Shown: in pieces, positions 20,248-28,484 of the stretch
Numbering within the stretch: the first letter of the stretch is position 1
How the letters are laid out: every line of letters begins with the position of its first letter
Made by a program: the position numbers and the translations under genes
Notes under the pieces: model-generated
What the model saw: only the letters and a program-made list of their open reading frames with translations
Told to the model about the DNA's origin: nothing
Databases searched by the model: none
Source: Paenibacillus sp. PastM-3
Lineage (GTDB): Bacteria; Bacillota; Bacilli; Paenibacillales; Paenibacillaceae
Assembly: GCF_029893965.1 (NCBI RefSeq)
Contig: NZ_JARXXP010000005.1
Span: 124,001-188,000 of the forward strand
Reading direction: 5' to 3'
DNA: 64,000 nucleotides

Positions 20248-20874
20248 TCAAAATAAGGTCTGCTGCTCAGCCAGAATTTTTCCGATAAAGCTGCGCCGGT
20301 GCATCGGGGTTGGCCCCAGTGACAGAATCTGCTCCCGGTGCAGCTTAGTCGCATAGCCTTTATGTATTTTAATGCCATAGTCCGGATATAATTCCTCCCA
20401 CAGGCCCTCACACAGCCGGTCCCGGGTCACTTTGGCGACTATTGAGGCTGCAGCGATAGACTGGCTGTTGGCATCCCCTTTAATGATTGCCTGCTGCGGC
20501 AGCGGCAAATCCACCTTTTCCGCATCAACCAGCAGATAATCGGCAGCTTCACCAAGTCCCTCAACCGCTTTTTTCATCGCCAGGCGTGAGGCTTGCTTAA
20601 TGTTAATCTCATCAATTACTGCAGAGTCCACATGACCGACACAGACAGCCAGTGCCTGCTCCATTATGATCTCGTACAGCGCATCCCGCTTTTTCGCTGT
20701 CAGCTTTTTTGAATCGTCAACCCCGTCTATAATCAGGCCCTCCGGCAAAATCACTGCCGCTGCCACTACATCCCCAAACAGACAGCCCCTGCCTACTTCG
20801 TCCACTCCCGCAATCCTGCGGTATGACTGTTCCCAGCCCGCTTTTTCAAAACTCAGCATATCTATACTGCTCAT
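20248..20874 (-). CDS. rnhB: Ribonuclease HII
   Basis: RNase HII removes RNA from RNA-DNA hybrids, including single ribonucleotides. Seen: IAGVDEVGRGCLFGDVV with the catalytic Asp-Glu pair, DDSKKLTAKKRD, DAEKVDLPLPQQ and IAAASIVAKVTRDR. A terminal GPTPMHRRSF motif is conserved. I use the ATG at 20874 (208 residues), with GGTGG upstream; a TTG one codon earlier is possible. The gene lies after rbgA but is separated by two terminator-like hairpins, so it is probably a separate transcript. Confidence 0.95.
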   Translation of the reverse strand: MSSIDMLSFEKAGWEQSYRRIAGVDEVGRGCLFGDVVAAAVILPEGLIIDGVDDSKKLTAKKRDALYEIIMEQALAVCVGHVDSAVIDEINIKQASRLAMKKAVEGLGEAADYLLVDAEKVDLPLPQQAIIKGDANSQSIAAASIVAKVTRDRLCEGLWEELYPDYGIKIHKGYATKLHREQILSLGPTPMHRRSFIGKILAEQQTLF

Positions 20875-20965
20875 CAATTTTCCACCGCCATGTCTATTTT
20901 TAAGGCCTTCTCTACTTGCCAGCTTATCACATGAGGACTTCTTGGGTCATCCATCTTTCTGCTTA

Positions 20966-20991
20966 TAAAAAAACCAGGACTCCCTTAGTCC
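20966..20991 (-). terminator. Terminator-like hairpin upstream of rnhB
   Basis: GGACT and AGTCC pair around a 5-nt loop. On the minus strand they are followed by TGG and a run of seven or eight T. It lies between rbgA and rnhB. Confidence 0.55.
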
Positions 20992-21011
20992 CCTTACCAC
21001 ACGCCCAACAT

Positions 21012-21041
21012 AAAAAAGCCACCCAAATGAATTGGATGGCT
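21012..21041 (-). terminator. rbgA terminator
   Basis: AGCCATCCAAT pairs with its near complement around a 4-nt loop and is followed on the minus strand by TTTTTTA, 24 nt after the rbgA stop. Confidence 0.7.
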
Positions 21042-21064
21042 CTCATCACTTTAATTCCTGCCTG

Positions 21065-21925
21065 TTATGGTGTTTCCAGCGTGAACGTCCCCAGCTTGCC
21101 GGCACGCAGCTCGTGCAGCAATGTACGGGAAGCTTTCTCCAGATCGACACGGCCGCCGCTGATCAGACAGCCACGCTTGCGTCCGACCGCTTCCATAACG
21201 GCCACAATTTCATCCGGATTGTCCACATCTTGAGGAAGCTTCTCAATGCCAAAGCGTTCCTGGAAACGTGAACCGTAATCCTTGATCAGATATTTTACCG
21301 CGTAGTAAGCAATGTCCTCAACGTTAAGAACCTCTTCCTTAATCGCTCCGGTGATCGCCAGACGGTAACCTACTTCCTGGTCCTCGAACTTTGGCCATAG
21401 AATTCCCGGTGTATCAAGCAGCTCGAGTGTGCCGTCCGTCTTGATCCACTGCTGGCCTTTGGTTACACCGGGACGGTCACCGGTAAGGGCAATATTGCGT
21501 CCGGCCATCTTGTTAATCAATGTGGATTTGCCGACATTCGGAATACCGACGATAAGCGCACGGTTCGCCCGCGGGTTCATGCCCTTGGCAATCTGCCGGT
21601 CAATCTTCTCCTTGAGCAGCAGCTTGACCTGTTCGGGAATTTCCTTTATGCCGGTTCCTGTGGAAGCATCCACCGGATGGGCAACATGCCCCTCAGCCCG
21701 GAAATGCGCCAGCCACTTACGTGTCGCTTCAGGATCGGCCAGATCGCTTTTGTTAAGAATAATCAGTCTTGGCTTATCCCGCAAAATATCGTCAATCATC
21801 GGATTGCGGCTGGAAAGCGGCAGACGGGAATCGAGCAGCTCAATCGCCACATCAATCAGCTTCAGCTTATCTTCAATTTGCCGTCTTGCCTTCGTCATAT
21901 GACCGGGAAACCATTGAATGGCCAT
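21065..21925 (-). CDS. rbgA: RbgA/YlqF, circularly permuted GTPase for 50S ribosome assembly
   Basis: RbgA promotes late 50S subunit maturation. The GTPase motifs occur in permuted order: G4 LNKSDLAD first, then G1 GIPNVGKSTL and G3 DTPGILWP. The N-terminal MAIQWFPGHMTKARRQ is the family signature. The start used is the ATG at 21925 (286 residues); a GTG three codons earlier lies inside the AGGAGGTG ribosome site. It follows lepB as part of the rplS-lepB-rbgA-rnhB order. Confidence 0.96.
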   Translation of the reverse strand: MAIQWFPGHMTKARRQIEDKLKLIDVAIELLDSRLPLSSRNPMIDDILRDKPRLIILNKSDLADPEATRKWLAHFRAEGHVAHPVDASTGTGIKEIPEQVKLLLKEKIDRQIAKGMNPRANRALIVGIPNVGKSTLINKMAGRNIALTGDRPGVTKGQQWIKTDGTLELLDTPGILWPKFEDQEVGYRLAITGAIKEEVLNVEDIAYYAVKYLIKDYGSRFQERFGIEKLPQDVDNPDEIVAVMEAVGRKRGCLISGGRVDLEKASRTLLHELRAGKLGTFTLETP

Positions 21926-21959
21926 AGCCGTCACCTCCTCTGACTTTTGTCAGCATCAT

Positions 21960-22580
21960 TTAGTGGTTAATAATTGAAATATCCTGAACCGGCCAGAATA
22001 TCAGATCTGCACGGCCGACAATATCGCCCAGCGGTACATAACCGATCATCCGGCTGTCTGTACTGTCTGAACGGTTGTCCCCCATAACAAACACATGGCC
22101 CTCAGGTACAGTTCCGTCCGGAACCTCTTCATTCGGGAAATCCTTGTTATTATACAGGGCGTTATTAGCATGCCGGGCATCAATGGCCTCCTGAATATAC
22201 GTTTCGTCTACCGGTTCGCCGTTAACAGTAACAACATCCCCTTCAACCTTTACCGTATCCCCGGCTACTGCAATAACACGTTTAATAAAATCTCTGCCTT
22301 CGGAAGGCACATGGAACACAATAACCTCACCGCGCTGCGGGGAACGGATGTCGTACAGAATTTCATTTACAATGACCCGCTCACCTGTATGGAAGTTCGG
22401 CTGCATCGAGGGCCCGTCCACAATAAACGGCTTGAATAACAGCCATCTGATCAGGACCACCAGAACCAGCGCAATCGCTATCGCCTTGACCCATTCCAGG
22501 ACTTCATTTTTTTGCTTCTGGGGCGGCTGCCCGCCCGGGTCCACCGTTTCTCCTTGTCCCTGCTGTAAATCCTGCTGCAT
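21960..22580 (-). CDS. lepB: Type I signal peptidase
   Basis: Cleaves signal peptides of exported proteins at the outer face of the membrane. A Gln/Lys-rich cytoplasmic tail leads into one membrane segment (about 31-50). The catalytic Ser58 is in DGPSMQP and the general-base Lys100 in GRDFIKRVIAVAGD. The conserved GDNRSDSTDSR box follows. The 206-residue length fits the single-anchor SipS type. It lies between rplS and rbgA, where B. subtilis has no sip gene. Confidence 0.95.
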   Translation of the reverse strand: MQQDLQQGQGETVDPGGQPPQKQKNEVLEWVKAIAIALVLVVLIRWLLFKPFIVDGPSMQPNFHTGERVIVNEILYDIRSPQRGEVIVFHVPSEGRDFIKRVIAVAGDTVKVEGDVVTVNGEPVDETYIQEAIDARHANNALYNNKDFPNEEVPDGTVPEGHVFVMGDNRSDSTDSRMIGYVPLGDIVGRADLIFWPVQDISIINH

Positions 22581-22646
22581 AGTTCACCGTCCTCTCTTTA
22601 TGCTACTCTCACTTTACCTTCAATATACAACAAAAAAACTCCTGCC

Positions 22647-22679
22647 AAAAACGCCTCCACGAATACTCCTTCAGGAGGC
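22647..22679 (-). terminator. Terminator-like hairpin upstream of lepB
   Basis: GCCTCC and GGAGGC pair across a 16-nt loop and are followed on the minus strand by GTTTTTGG. It lies between rplS and lepB, downstream of the stronger rplS hairpin. Confidence 0.45.
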
Positions 22680-22759
22680 CTTTTCGGAAGAAGCTGATCC
22701 TAAGGCATTTATGTTCAAGTCTGGCTTTGTATACAAGGGCCGGAGATGCCGGCAAGAAT

Positions 22760-22785
22760 AAAGAAAAGGGCTTGAAATCAAGCCC
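22760..22785 (-). terminator. rplS terminator
   Basis: GGGCTTGA and TCAAGCCC form a perfect 8-bp stem with a 2-nt gap. On the minus strand it is followed by TTTTCTTT, 18 nt after the rplS stop. Confidence 0.75.
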
Positions 22786-22803
22786 CTTTCTTTGCCGCTG
22801 ATT

Positions 22804-23148
22804 CTAGCGACGGATTTCTTTAATTCTTGCAGCTTTACCGCGAAGTTCACGCAGATAGTACAGTTTCGCACGGCGAACTTTACCACGACGAGCCACTTCA
22901 ATTTTCTCGATCTTAGGCGAGTTGATTGGGAATGTTCTTTCCACACCAACACCGTAAGAGATTTTACGAACCGTAAAAGTCTCACTGATTCCACCGCCGC
23001 GACGTTTGATTACAACGCCTTCGAACAACTGGATCCGTTCACGAGTTCCTTCGATAACTTTTACGTGCACCTTCAAAGTATCACCTGGACGAAAACTAGG
23101 GATATCTTTACGAAGTTGCTCTTGTGTAATAGCTTGTAGGATATTCAT
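22804..23148 (-). CDS. rplS: 50S ribosomal protein L19
   Basis: L19 sits at the 30S-50S interface. The 114-residue protein matches the family along its whole length ([20 protein letters not shown], then [20 protein letters not shown]). The ATG is preceded by GGAGGAAGTCCTAA. Its own upstream hairpin and downstream terminator make it a single-gene unit here; in B. subtilis it directly follows trmD. Confidence 0.98.
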   Translation of the reverse strand: MNILQAITQEQLRKDIPSFRPGDTLKVHVKVIEGTRERIQLFEGVVIKRRGGGISETFTVRKISYGVGVERTFPINSPKIEKIEVARRGKVRRAKLYYLRELRGKAARIKEIRR

Positions 23149-23159
23149 TTAGGACTTCC

Positions 23160-23235
23160 TCCTTCCGTACAGGTGTTCATGCCTCTTCCGGAGAGACCCG
23201 AGCTCTCCCTCATTATCCGCAGCGGACCACCGTAT
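23160..23235 (-). promoter_or_regulatory. Possible L19 leader
   Basis: On the minus strand, between a TATGAT-like -10 and the rplS ribosome site, there is a hairpin GGAGAG...CTCTCC (23190-23208) within a GC-richer stretch. L19 leader RNAs that bind L19 are known in Bacillus; the assignment here rests on position and one hairpin only. Confidence 0.4.
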
Positions 23236-23296
23236 TCCACACAACAGAAATAATCTTATCATAAAAGATAGGCTTGTGCAACAGTGAGTTTTTAGG

Positions 23297-23584
23297 TTAT
23301 AGCGGCATCATATCCCGCTTCTTCGCTTTCACCTTGCAGTCTTTGCATAGTCCGACTACACTACCGTCATCCTGGGCATAAAAAATCAGCTTTCCGTTCT
23401 TTTTCCTGCACGAGGAACAGGGCTGTATGGCAGCACTCTGTTTGGCTTTGCGGTGTCTGTCCATGGATATAACATTGCTGGGCATGCCCTGCTTCGGGCT
23501 CTCCGGCTTGCTGCTGCGGCTCCGGGATCTGAAAGAAACAGCAACAATAACAAGCAATACCACAAAAACCGCTGCATATCCCAT
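23297..23584 (-). CDS. Small membrane-anchored protein with a C-terminal zinc ribbon
   Basis: From the ATG at 23584 the product has 95 residues: one N-terminal membrane segment (GYAAVFVVLLVIVAVSF), a basic Arg/Ser stretch, and a C-terminal CSSCRKK...CKDC pair, probably a zinc knuckle. GGGAG lies 11 nt upstream of this ATG; the open frame extends 28 codons further without a better start. The family is not recognised. It lies in the segment that separates trmD from rplS. Confidence 0.6.
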   Translation of the reverse strand: MGYAAVFVVLLVIVAVSFRSRSRSSKPESPKQGMPSNVISMDRHRKAKQSAAIQPCSSCRKKNGKLIFYAQDDGSVVGLCKDCKVKAKKRDMMPL

Positions 23585-23835
23585 TTGCTCATCCGCTCCC
23601 TTAACCTTTACTGGCTGCGTGGTTGGCAATCTTCCTGCCGGCTGGCTCAACTGCACTTGACAGTTCATCTTTCAGCTATTTTACCATAAAAAAAGTTCGA
23701 ATTACAGTTGGTCTGACCGCCCCCGACTTTAGTCCAGTTAGCAACCCGTCTGCGGCCTGTTATTCAATTATTTACCATAATATATACTTATGACTATACA
23801 TAAGCAAATCAGAGATTACACTAGGAGGGTTACCA

Positions 23836-24819
23836 TTGAAAAAAAAACATAACACAGCTATTATCGCTGCCGTTACCGTATTCTCGCTTGTTCTGCTTGC
23901 CGGCTGCCGTGAGCTTCCGGGCAAGGAAGCCGCTGATCAGCAGCTCGAAGAGAGCATATCCGGCAGCAACAGCGCAGGTTTTCTCGAATCACTAAGTCTG
24001 GATGCAGGCGCAGCTGCAGAGGATCTTGGCAGGGAGATTGCCGAGGCGGCAGACGGCGTGCATGACGCTGTTAAGGAAACGGCAGCAGAAGCGGCGGAAC
24101 AGATTAATGAGAACAGCCTGAAGCAGGAGCTTACCACCTCGCTTACAGCGGGCGGGTCTACCAGACTTCAGCTGGACAATGCAGTGGGCAGGATAGAGCT
24201 TATTCCCGGTAAGGGCGACATCCTTACTGTATCCGCAACCCTCATCGCGCATAATCCGCTTACCCGTGACACAGACCGCAAAATTCTGGACAACGCCGAG
24301 ATTTCAATCGAAAATAAAAGCGGCAGACTGACCGTCTCCGCTCATTCCAAAGACAATCCTGACAAAAGCCTCTGGACATGGGCACAAAAAGAATACGGCC
24401 ACTCCGATTTCAGCATCAATTTTGTAATTGAGGTTCCTGAAACGGTCACAGCCTATGAAATTGCCAATAACGTCGGCTCCATAGAAGCAACCGGCCTTGA
24501 AGGCGGCTATGATATTACCAGTGATGTCGGTACCATCACCCTTAAGGATGCCGTAATTACCGGCAAATCCAGAGTGCAGTCCGAAACGGGAAGCATTGTT
24601 CTGGACCTTGAGGGAATGGACAGCGGAAGCAGCCTTACAGCCAGCAGCACTATAGGTGCGATCAAAGCCAGTCTTGCCGGCGGTTTGAACTGCACGGTTA
24701 AAGCTGACAGCGAGCTTGGAGCTATTAACGGGGTAAGAGACGGCAGGCAGGATTACAACGGGGGCGGGCCCGTGCTCTCACTCTCTACAGAGATCGGAGC
24801 CATCTCTGTTCAGCAGTAG
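23836..24819 (+). CDS. Lipoprotein with a repetitive beta (DUF4097-like) domain
   Basis: 327 residues. The start is TTG, 6 nt after AGGAGGG. Signal peptide with lipobox LLAGC (lipidated Cys24). Residues about 25-100 are Ala/Glu-rich and helical. The C-terminal 220 residues contain strand-turn repeats (NNVGSIEATGL, SDVGTITLKD, SETGSIVLDL, STIGAIKASL, SELGAINGV) typical of DUF4097-type beta-helix/adhesin-like proteins. The function is unknown. It is on the plus strand, against the surrounding minus-strand housekeeping genes. Confidence 0.75.
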   Translation: MKKKHNTAIIAAVTVFSLVLLAGCRELPGKEAADQQLEESISGSNSAGFLESLSLDAGAAAEDLGREIAEAADGVHDAVKETAAEAAEQINENSLKQELTTSLTAGGSTRLQLDNAVGRIELIPGKGDILTVSATLIAHNPLTRDTDRKILDNAEISIENKSGRLTVSAHSKDNPDKSLWTWAQKEYGHSDFSINFVIEVPETVTAYEIANNVGSIEATGLEGGYDITSDVGTITLKDAVITGKSRVQSETGSIVLDLEGMDSGSSLTASSTIGAIKASLAGGLNCTVKADSELGAINGVRDGRQDYNGGGPVLSLSTEIGAISVQQ

Positions 24820-24867
24820 GCTGTAGTCTAGTCCTATCTGGTACCTGTTAATTCAGTCGTATGTATT

Positions 24868-24913
24868 AAAGAAGCGGGCTGTCCCGGGTAACCGGGAAGT
24901 CCGCTTCTTTGAT
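24868..24913. terminator. Bidirectional terminator
   Basis: AAAGAAGCGG-CT and its complement, with an inner CCCGG/CCGGG stem, form a long hairpin between the convergent lipoprotein gene and the Sm-like gene. Confidence 0.75.
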
Positions 24914-24914
24914 G

Positions 24915-25163
24915 TCAGATCAGTGCAATGGCCAGCAGTGTGAACAAGCTCAGGGTTAAAATCTCGCTGCCATAGCCGTAATATCCGCCGTAATATCCGC
25001 CGGGATAAAAGGCCGACGTTTTCATCCGCCCGTTACCCTTGGTTTTCAGATACACATTATTCTGGTCAACATCGACGATGATCCCTTCATGCTTCTTTCC
25101 GTCTGTTGTCAAGATACGCACTTTTTTGTTTTTGCAGTACAGACAGTTGTAATAAGCTTCCAC
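24915..25163 (-). CDS. Small Sm-like protein with hydrophobic C-terminal tail (paralogue 1)
   Basis: From the GTG at 25163 (GGAGGG 8 nt upstream) the product has 82 residues. Residues about 12-45 (KKVRILTTDGKKHEGIIVDV, DQNNVYLKT) have the strand pattern of Sm/LSm-like folds. Then comes a Gly/Tyr-rich stretch (GGYYGGYYGYG) and a hydrophobic end LSLFTLLAIALI. The protein at 37814-38176 shares all three parts. An N-terminal CLYC motif is present only here. The function is unknown; the Sm-like comparison is inference from pattern. Confidence 0.65.
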   Translation of the reverse strand: MEAYYNCLYCKNKKVRILTTDGKKHEGIIVDVDQNNVYLKTKGNGRMKTSAFYPGGYYGGYYGYGSEILTLSLFTLLAIALI

Positions 25164-25416
25164 CAGAGTATCCCTCCTCCTTTGTTTGCTGTATTTTATG
25201 AGGGACGTGATATTGCGGCAACGGCAGGGGTACAGGATACGGTGGAAGGCATCTTTTTTTTTGAAGATGCAGCACAAAGTGAATTTATTGTGAAATAAAG
25301 CGCTTGTGAACAAAGTGTGTCTTTTTCTGCAGAAAAGGTTTATAATGATTACAAATAGTAAAACGCTTTCGGACTTGTACAGCTACTATTATAATGACTT
25401 TGAGGAGGCAGGAATC

Positions 25417-25605
25417 ATGAGCACAGCAAGCAGAAAATTTATGAATGAAGGGGTCCTCCGGATTGCCATCTTCATCATGTTCGCGTCCCTCACTTATAGC
25501 GTGCGCAATTACACCTGGGCCATTGTTGCCCTGCTGGTTGTGGGAACCTATTCACTGGTTACCGGCATTGTTCAGCTGAGACGCAGCCGGCATACGATAG
25601 AGTAG
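25417..25605 (+). CDS. Small membrane protein of unknown function
   Basis: The ATG at 25417 follows GAGGAGG by 8 nt and gives 62 residues. Two hydrophobic segments (VLRIAIFIMFASLTYSV and WAIVALLVVGTYSLVTGIV) are separated by a short RNYT loop, and the end is basic (RRSRHTIE). No family is recognised. It has its own strong terminator just downstream, so it is probably a monocistronic transcript. Confidence 0.65.
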   Translation: MSTASRKFMNEGVLRIAIFIMFASLTYSVRNYTWAIVALLVVGTYSLVTGIVQLRRSRHTIE

Positions 25606-25627
25606 CCGGACATTTCTACAACACCAA

Positions 25628-25673
25628 AAACCGCTTCCTCAGGACCACAGCGTCCTGCAGAAGCGGTTTTTTT
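25628..25673 (+). terminator. Terminator of the small membrane protein gene
   Basis: AACCGCTTC and GAAGCGGTT, with an inner AGGAC/GTCCT stem, are followed by seven T. Confidence 0.88.
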
Positions 25674-25755
25674 ATATGCTCCAGAAAGGGTTTTCATTCA
25701 AGAAAAATTTTCTTTTTCTGCAAAAATATAATTTGAAATTATTGTTTAAATTTTA

Positions 25756-25784
25756 TAGATTTTCAGATTGGGCTGTGCTATACT
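25756..25784 (+). promoter_or_regulatory. Promoter of the candidate structured RNA
   Basis: TAGATT (25756-25761) and TATACT (25779-25784) are spaced by 17 nt. Predicted start is about 25791. The -35 is weak; the -10 is close to consensus. Confidence 0.5.
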
Positions 25785-25790
25785 CTTGTC

Positions 25791-25947
25791 ACAAGGAAAG
25801 GAGGTGCGTTCACATCTATCATGATATGCTGAACGTATCCCTTACCCGGACCAACGGCTAATCAACTTAGCCTTGGTGGCGCGGGATACGGATCACAGTT
25901 TTACAAAGCGCCTCGGGTAGAGAGACCGTCTTCGGACGGTCTTTTTT
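25791..25947 (+). ncRNA. Candidate structured small RNA with its own terminator
   Basis: About 157 nt with no protein-coding gene downstream on this strand. Stems seen: CGTTCA/TGAACG (25807-25812 with 25830-25835); CGTATCCC/GGGATACG (25834-25841 with 25883-25890); inside that, ACCAA-c-GGCTAA pairing with TTAGCC-TTGGT (25850-25877). GGCGC (25878-25882) can pair with GCGCC (25908-25912) and ACCCG (25844-25848) with CGGGT (25914-25918), which would make a pseudoknot. It ends in an AGACCGTC-TTCG-GACGGTCT terminator and T-run. An 11-codon frame (25826-25861) lies inside. I do not recognise a known RNA family. Confidence 0.6.
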
Positions 25948-25977
25948 ATGTTTTGCGGTAATCCTTCGAATCAGAAC

Positions 25978-26027
25978 AAAAAAACTTTAAAGCTGTACCC
26001 GCCGGGTACGTCTTTAAAGTTTTTTTG
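25978..26027. terminator. Second strong bidirectional hairpin after the RNA
   Basis: AAAAACTTTAAAG and CTTTAAAGTTTTT pair, with an inner GTACCC/GGGTAC stem; T-runs lie on both sides. It could back up the RNA terminator or end transcription coming from trmD. Confidence 0.75.
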
Positions 26028-26068
26028 ATAAACCCCGTCCTGCCTTATTCAACCTGTCGCCAGGTTAT

Positions 26069-26197
26069 TCAAATGGAAAATTTCGATTTGCGGTTTGTAT
26101 AAAACTCAATAATATCGTTAACGGTGCGGAGCGGCTCCGCTTCCTTGTGGACAGTGTCCACGTCAGGCTTGAGTGGTTCATGCGTATTCGTAGTCAC
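26069..26197 (-). CDS. Possible 42-residue protein
   Basis: A GTG at 26197, about 10 nt after AAAGGA, opens a frame reading MTTNTHEPLKPDVDTVHKEA, ending IIEFYTNRKSKFSI. It is hydrophilic, acidic then basic at the end, with no membrane segment. The upstream frame is closed by a stop three codons before. It lies just downstream of trmD. Support is only codon pattern and a ribosome site. Confidence 0.4.
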   Translation of the reverse strand: MTTNTHEPLKPDVDTVHKEAEPLRTVNDIIEFYTNRKSKFSI

Positions 26198-26452
26198 TTG
26201 TGTTCATTCCTTTCAATAGTTAAACTGCTTCTGTAAGAGAGGTGTACTGCGGCACCTCTATTCATTACCCTAAAATAAGGATGATAACGCACATTTGCTC
26301 GCATTTCTTTGTGAAGCTTCTGTGTCTGCTCTCGCAGGTCTGAATCTGATCCGCTGAGATTTATATACCCGTTTGGACATAACAAAAAACGCCTCCTCAA
26401 CGTAATATACGTTAAACAGACGTTAAAAATGACTATTTTTACAAAAATATGC

Positions 26453-27304
26453 TCAAGCCTGCCCGTGCGGCTGCTGCTTCAATTCCTCCAGCGTTTTCTT
26501 ATCCTTGACTGTAAGCTCAGCCGTCTCCAGCAGATCAGGCCTGCGCTCCAGGGTACGCTTCAGAGCCTGCTCCCGCCGCCACAGCTCAATATTGGCATGA
26601 TGGCCGCTCAGCAGCATATCCGGCACCTTCCAGCCGCGGAATTCGGCAGGCCGTGTATAATGAGGATACTCCAGCAGCCCGGTGCTGAACGAATCCGTTA
26701 TGGCCGAGGTCTCATTACCGAGCGCTCCCGGCTGCAGCCGTACCACAGAGTCAATAACCGTCAGGGCAGGCAGTTCTCCCCCTGTCAGCACATAATCCCC
26801 GATGGACAGCTCATCGGTAACCAGATGCTCCCTGATCCGCTCATCATAACCCTCGTAATGACCGCAGATAAAGATCAGATGCTGCTCCTTGGCCAGTTCC
26901 TCGGCAATTTGCTGGTTGTACGTCTTCCCTTGGGGACACATGAGAATAATCCGCGGCTTAACATGCGCAGAAGTAACCGCAGCCGCTTCAGCCAGCTCTT
27001 CGACAGCCTGAACTGCCCTTGTTATACCGCCAGCTTCTTGGGCCCGTACAGATTCTGCTGTAACCGGAGGAATACCCAGCACATGCTCCACCGCTGCAAA
27101 GATGGGGTCCGGCTTAAGCACCATCCCTCCGCCTCCGCCGTATGGCGTGTCATCCACCGTATTATGCTTATTGCCGGAGAAGTCGCGGAAATTGACTGCA
27201 TTCAGGGAGACAATGCCTTTGTCGCGCGCTTTTCCCAGAATGCTTGTGCTGAATACGCCCTCACACATCTCCGGAAAAAGCGTCAGCACATCGATCCGCA
27301 TCAT
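26453..27304 (-). CDS. trmD: TrmD, tRNA (guanine-37-N1) methyltransferase
   Basis: Uses SAM to make m1G37 in tRNAs, preventing +1 frameshifting. The trefoil-knot SAM site is visible: [34 protein letters not shown] and the [17 protein letters not shown] loop. At 283 residues it is about 30-40 longer than usual. Much of the excess is an Ala/Glu/Val-rich insertion around residues 80-105, before RIILMCPQG. Its ATG overlaps the rimM stop (ATGA), so the two are coupled. rplS, normally next, is about 3.3 kb away. Confidence 0.96.
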   Translation of the reverse strand: MMRIDVLTLFPEMCEGVFSTSILGKARDKGIVSLNAVNFRDFSGNKHNTVDDTPYGGGGGMVLKPDPIFAAVEHVLGIPPVTAESVRAQEAGGITRAVQAVEELAEAAAVTSAHVKPRIILMCPQGKTYNQQIAEELAKEQHLIFICGHYEGYDERIREHLVTDELSIGDYVLTGGELPALTVIDSVVRLQPGALGNETSAITDSFSTGLLEYPHYTRPAEFRGWKVPDMLLSGHHANIELWRREQALKRTLERRPDLLETAELTVKDKKTLEELKQQPHGQA

Positions 27305-27825
27305 GGCAGCAGCCCTTCCATCAGATGCACAGTAATCTTTTTGGCTGCGGTATCTACATCCAGCACTACATCGTCGATAACCGGAATCAGAATGTCCTGC
27401 CCTTTGGCGGGTTTTACCACCCAGACATCATTTGCACCCGGCTGGAGAATATCTGTAATGGTTCCCAGCGGCTTGTCCGCATCCTGATCCGTATAGACCT
27501 CACAGCCAACGATGTGATGGAAATAGTATTCGTTCTCCGGAAGCTCGACCAGATCATCGCCTGGAACCTTCAGCAGGCTGCCTTTATATTTTTCAATCTG
27601 ATTGATATTGGTATATCCCTTGAGCTTGGCAATATACATACCCTTGTGTTCTCTCGCTGATTCCACGATAACCTCAAACTTCGGGCTGCCGTCTGCCGGA
27701 ATAACCAGCATTTTTGAGCCAGGGGCAAACCGCACTTCCGGAAAGTCGGTATGCGACAAAATCTTGATTTCTCCGCGGATGCCGTGTGTGTTAACCAGCC
27801 TGCCTACCGTTAATTCTTCTGCCAT
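27301..27825 (-). CDS. rimM: Ribosome maturation factor RimM
   Basis: RimM binds S19 and aids 30S head maturation. The N-terminal domain starts [20 protein letters not shown]; the PRC-barrel C-terminal domain contains [17 protein letters not shown] and [10 protein letters not shown] use the ATG at 27825 (174 residues), about 8 nt after AAAGGAG; a GTG three codons upstream overlaps that site. It lies 88 nt downstream of khpA; ylqD of B. subtilis is absent from this gap. Confidence 0.96.
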   Translation of the reverse strand: MAEELTVGRLVNTHGIRGEIKILSHTDFPEVRFAPGSKMLVIPADGSPKFEVIVESAREHKGMYIAKLKGYTNINQIEKYKGSLLKVPGDDLVELPENEYYFHHIVGCEVYTDQDADKPLGTITDILQPGANDVWVVKPAKGQDILIPVIDDVVLDVDTAAKKITVHLMEGLLP

Positions 27826-27913
27826 TGTATCCACTCCTTTAAGGTCATTTATCTATATTTGAACAAAAAGGAGCCGGGATATACTATCCCTAGCCCCTTC
27901 TTGTGCGTATCAG

Positions 27914-28144
27914 TTAAGATAAAATATCTACGGTTACGCGTTTATCGCTCTTGACTGCTGCTGATGTAACTACTGTGCGGAGCGCTTTGGCGATCCGTCC
28001 CTGCTTGCCGATGACCTTGCCGACATCATCAGGATGTACGGAGAGCTCATATACAATCAGGTGATCCTTCTCCACAGTCCGCACCGCTACATCTTCCGGA
28101 TGATCCACTAAAGCCTTAGCAATTACTCCAACTAATTCTTCCAT
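27914..28144 (-). CDS. khpA: KhpA (YlqC), KH-domain RNA-binding protein
   Basis: A small single-KH-domain protein that partners with KhpB in other Firmicutes and affects cell division and RNA stability. The GxxG RNA-binding loop is in GKVIGKQGRIAKALRTVV. Starting at the ATG at 28144 (GAGGG 7 nt upstream) gives 76 residues, the usual size; the longer TTG-initiated frame adds five residues. It follows rpsP by 22 nt and is likely cotranscribed. Confidence 0.94.
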   Translation of the reverse strand: MEELVGVIAKALVDHPEDVAVRTVEKDHLIVYELSVHPDDVGKVIGKQGRIAKALRTVVTSAAVKSDKRVTVDILS

Positions 28145-28166
28145 AGAGGACCCTCGCAATCAGTCA

Positions 28167-28439
28167 TTATTTCTGTTGCTTCAGCTCATGGAACTTCTTC
28201 ATCACGCCAGCTTTGGAAAGCAGGTTGCGGACGGTATCAGATGCTTGTGCACCTGTCTGAAGCCATTTAAGAGCTTTTTCCTCATCGATCTTAACTACTG
28301 CCGGTTGTTCAACCGGATTATAGTAACCGATTTCCTCGATAAAACGACCGTCACGAGGGGACCGGGAATCGGAAACCACTACACGGTAGAAAGGCGCTTT
28401 ATGTGCACCCATTCTTTTCAAACGAATACGTACTGCCAC
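28167..28439 (-). CDS. rpsP: 30S ribosomal protein S16
   Basis: S16 is needed for early 30S assembly. The protein reads [19 protein letters not shown] and includes [20 protein letters not shown], the family signature. I place the start at the GTG at 28439 (90 residues), 6 nt after AAGGAGGTG; another GTG three codons earlier lies inside the ribosome site. It is the first gene of rpsP-khpA-rimM-trmD. Confidence 0.97.
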   Translation of the reverse strand: MAVRIRLKRMGAHKAPFYRVVVSDSRSPRDGRFIEEIGYYNPVEQPAVVKIDEEKALKWLQTGAQASDTVRNLLSKAGVMKKFHELKQQK

Positions 28440-28484
28440 GAAATTCACCTCCTTAAAAGAATATCAAAAAGTATGGGAAGAGTT

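Noticed and set aside
25285..25305. cre-like sequence around AAAGCGCTT
   Set aside because: Only about 9 of 14 positions agree and it does not sit on a convincing promoter.
25862..25900. T-box-like motif (TTGGTGGCGCGGG) in the candidate RNA
   Set aside because: It departs from the conserved T-box core, the stem I elements are absent and no amino-acid gene follows.
26194..26400. Minus-strand frame of 68 codons, and an overlapping 35-codon frame from an ATG near 26378
   Set aside because: The two use the same GAGGAGG stretch in different frames, and neither product looks like a protein.
26429..27487. Plus-strand open frame of 352 codons
   Set aside because: Antisense to trmD and rimM, both certain.
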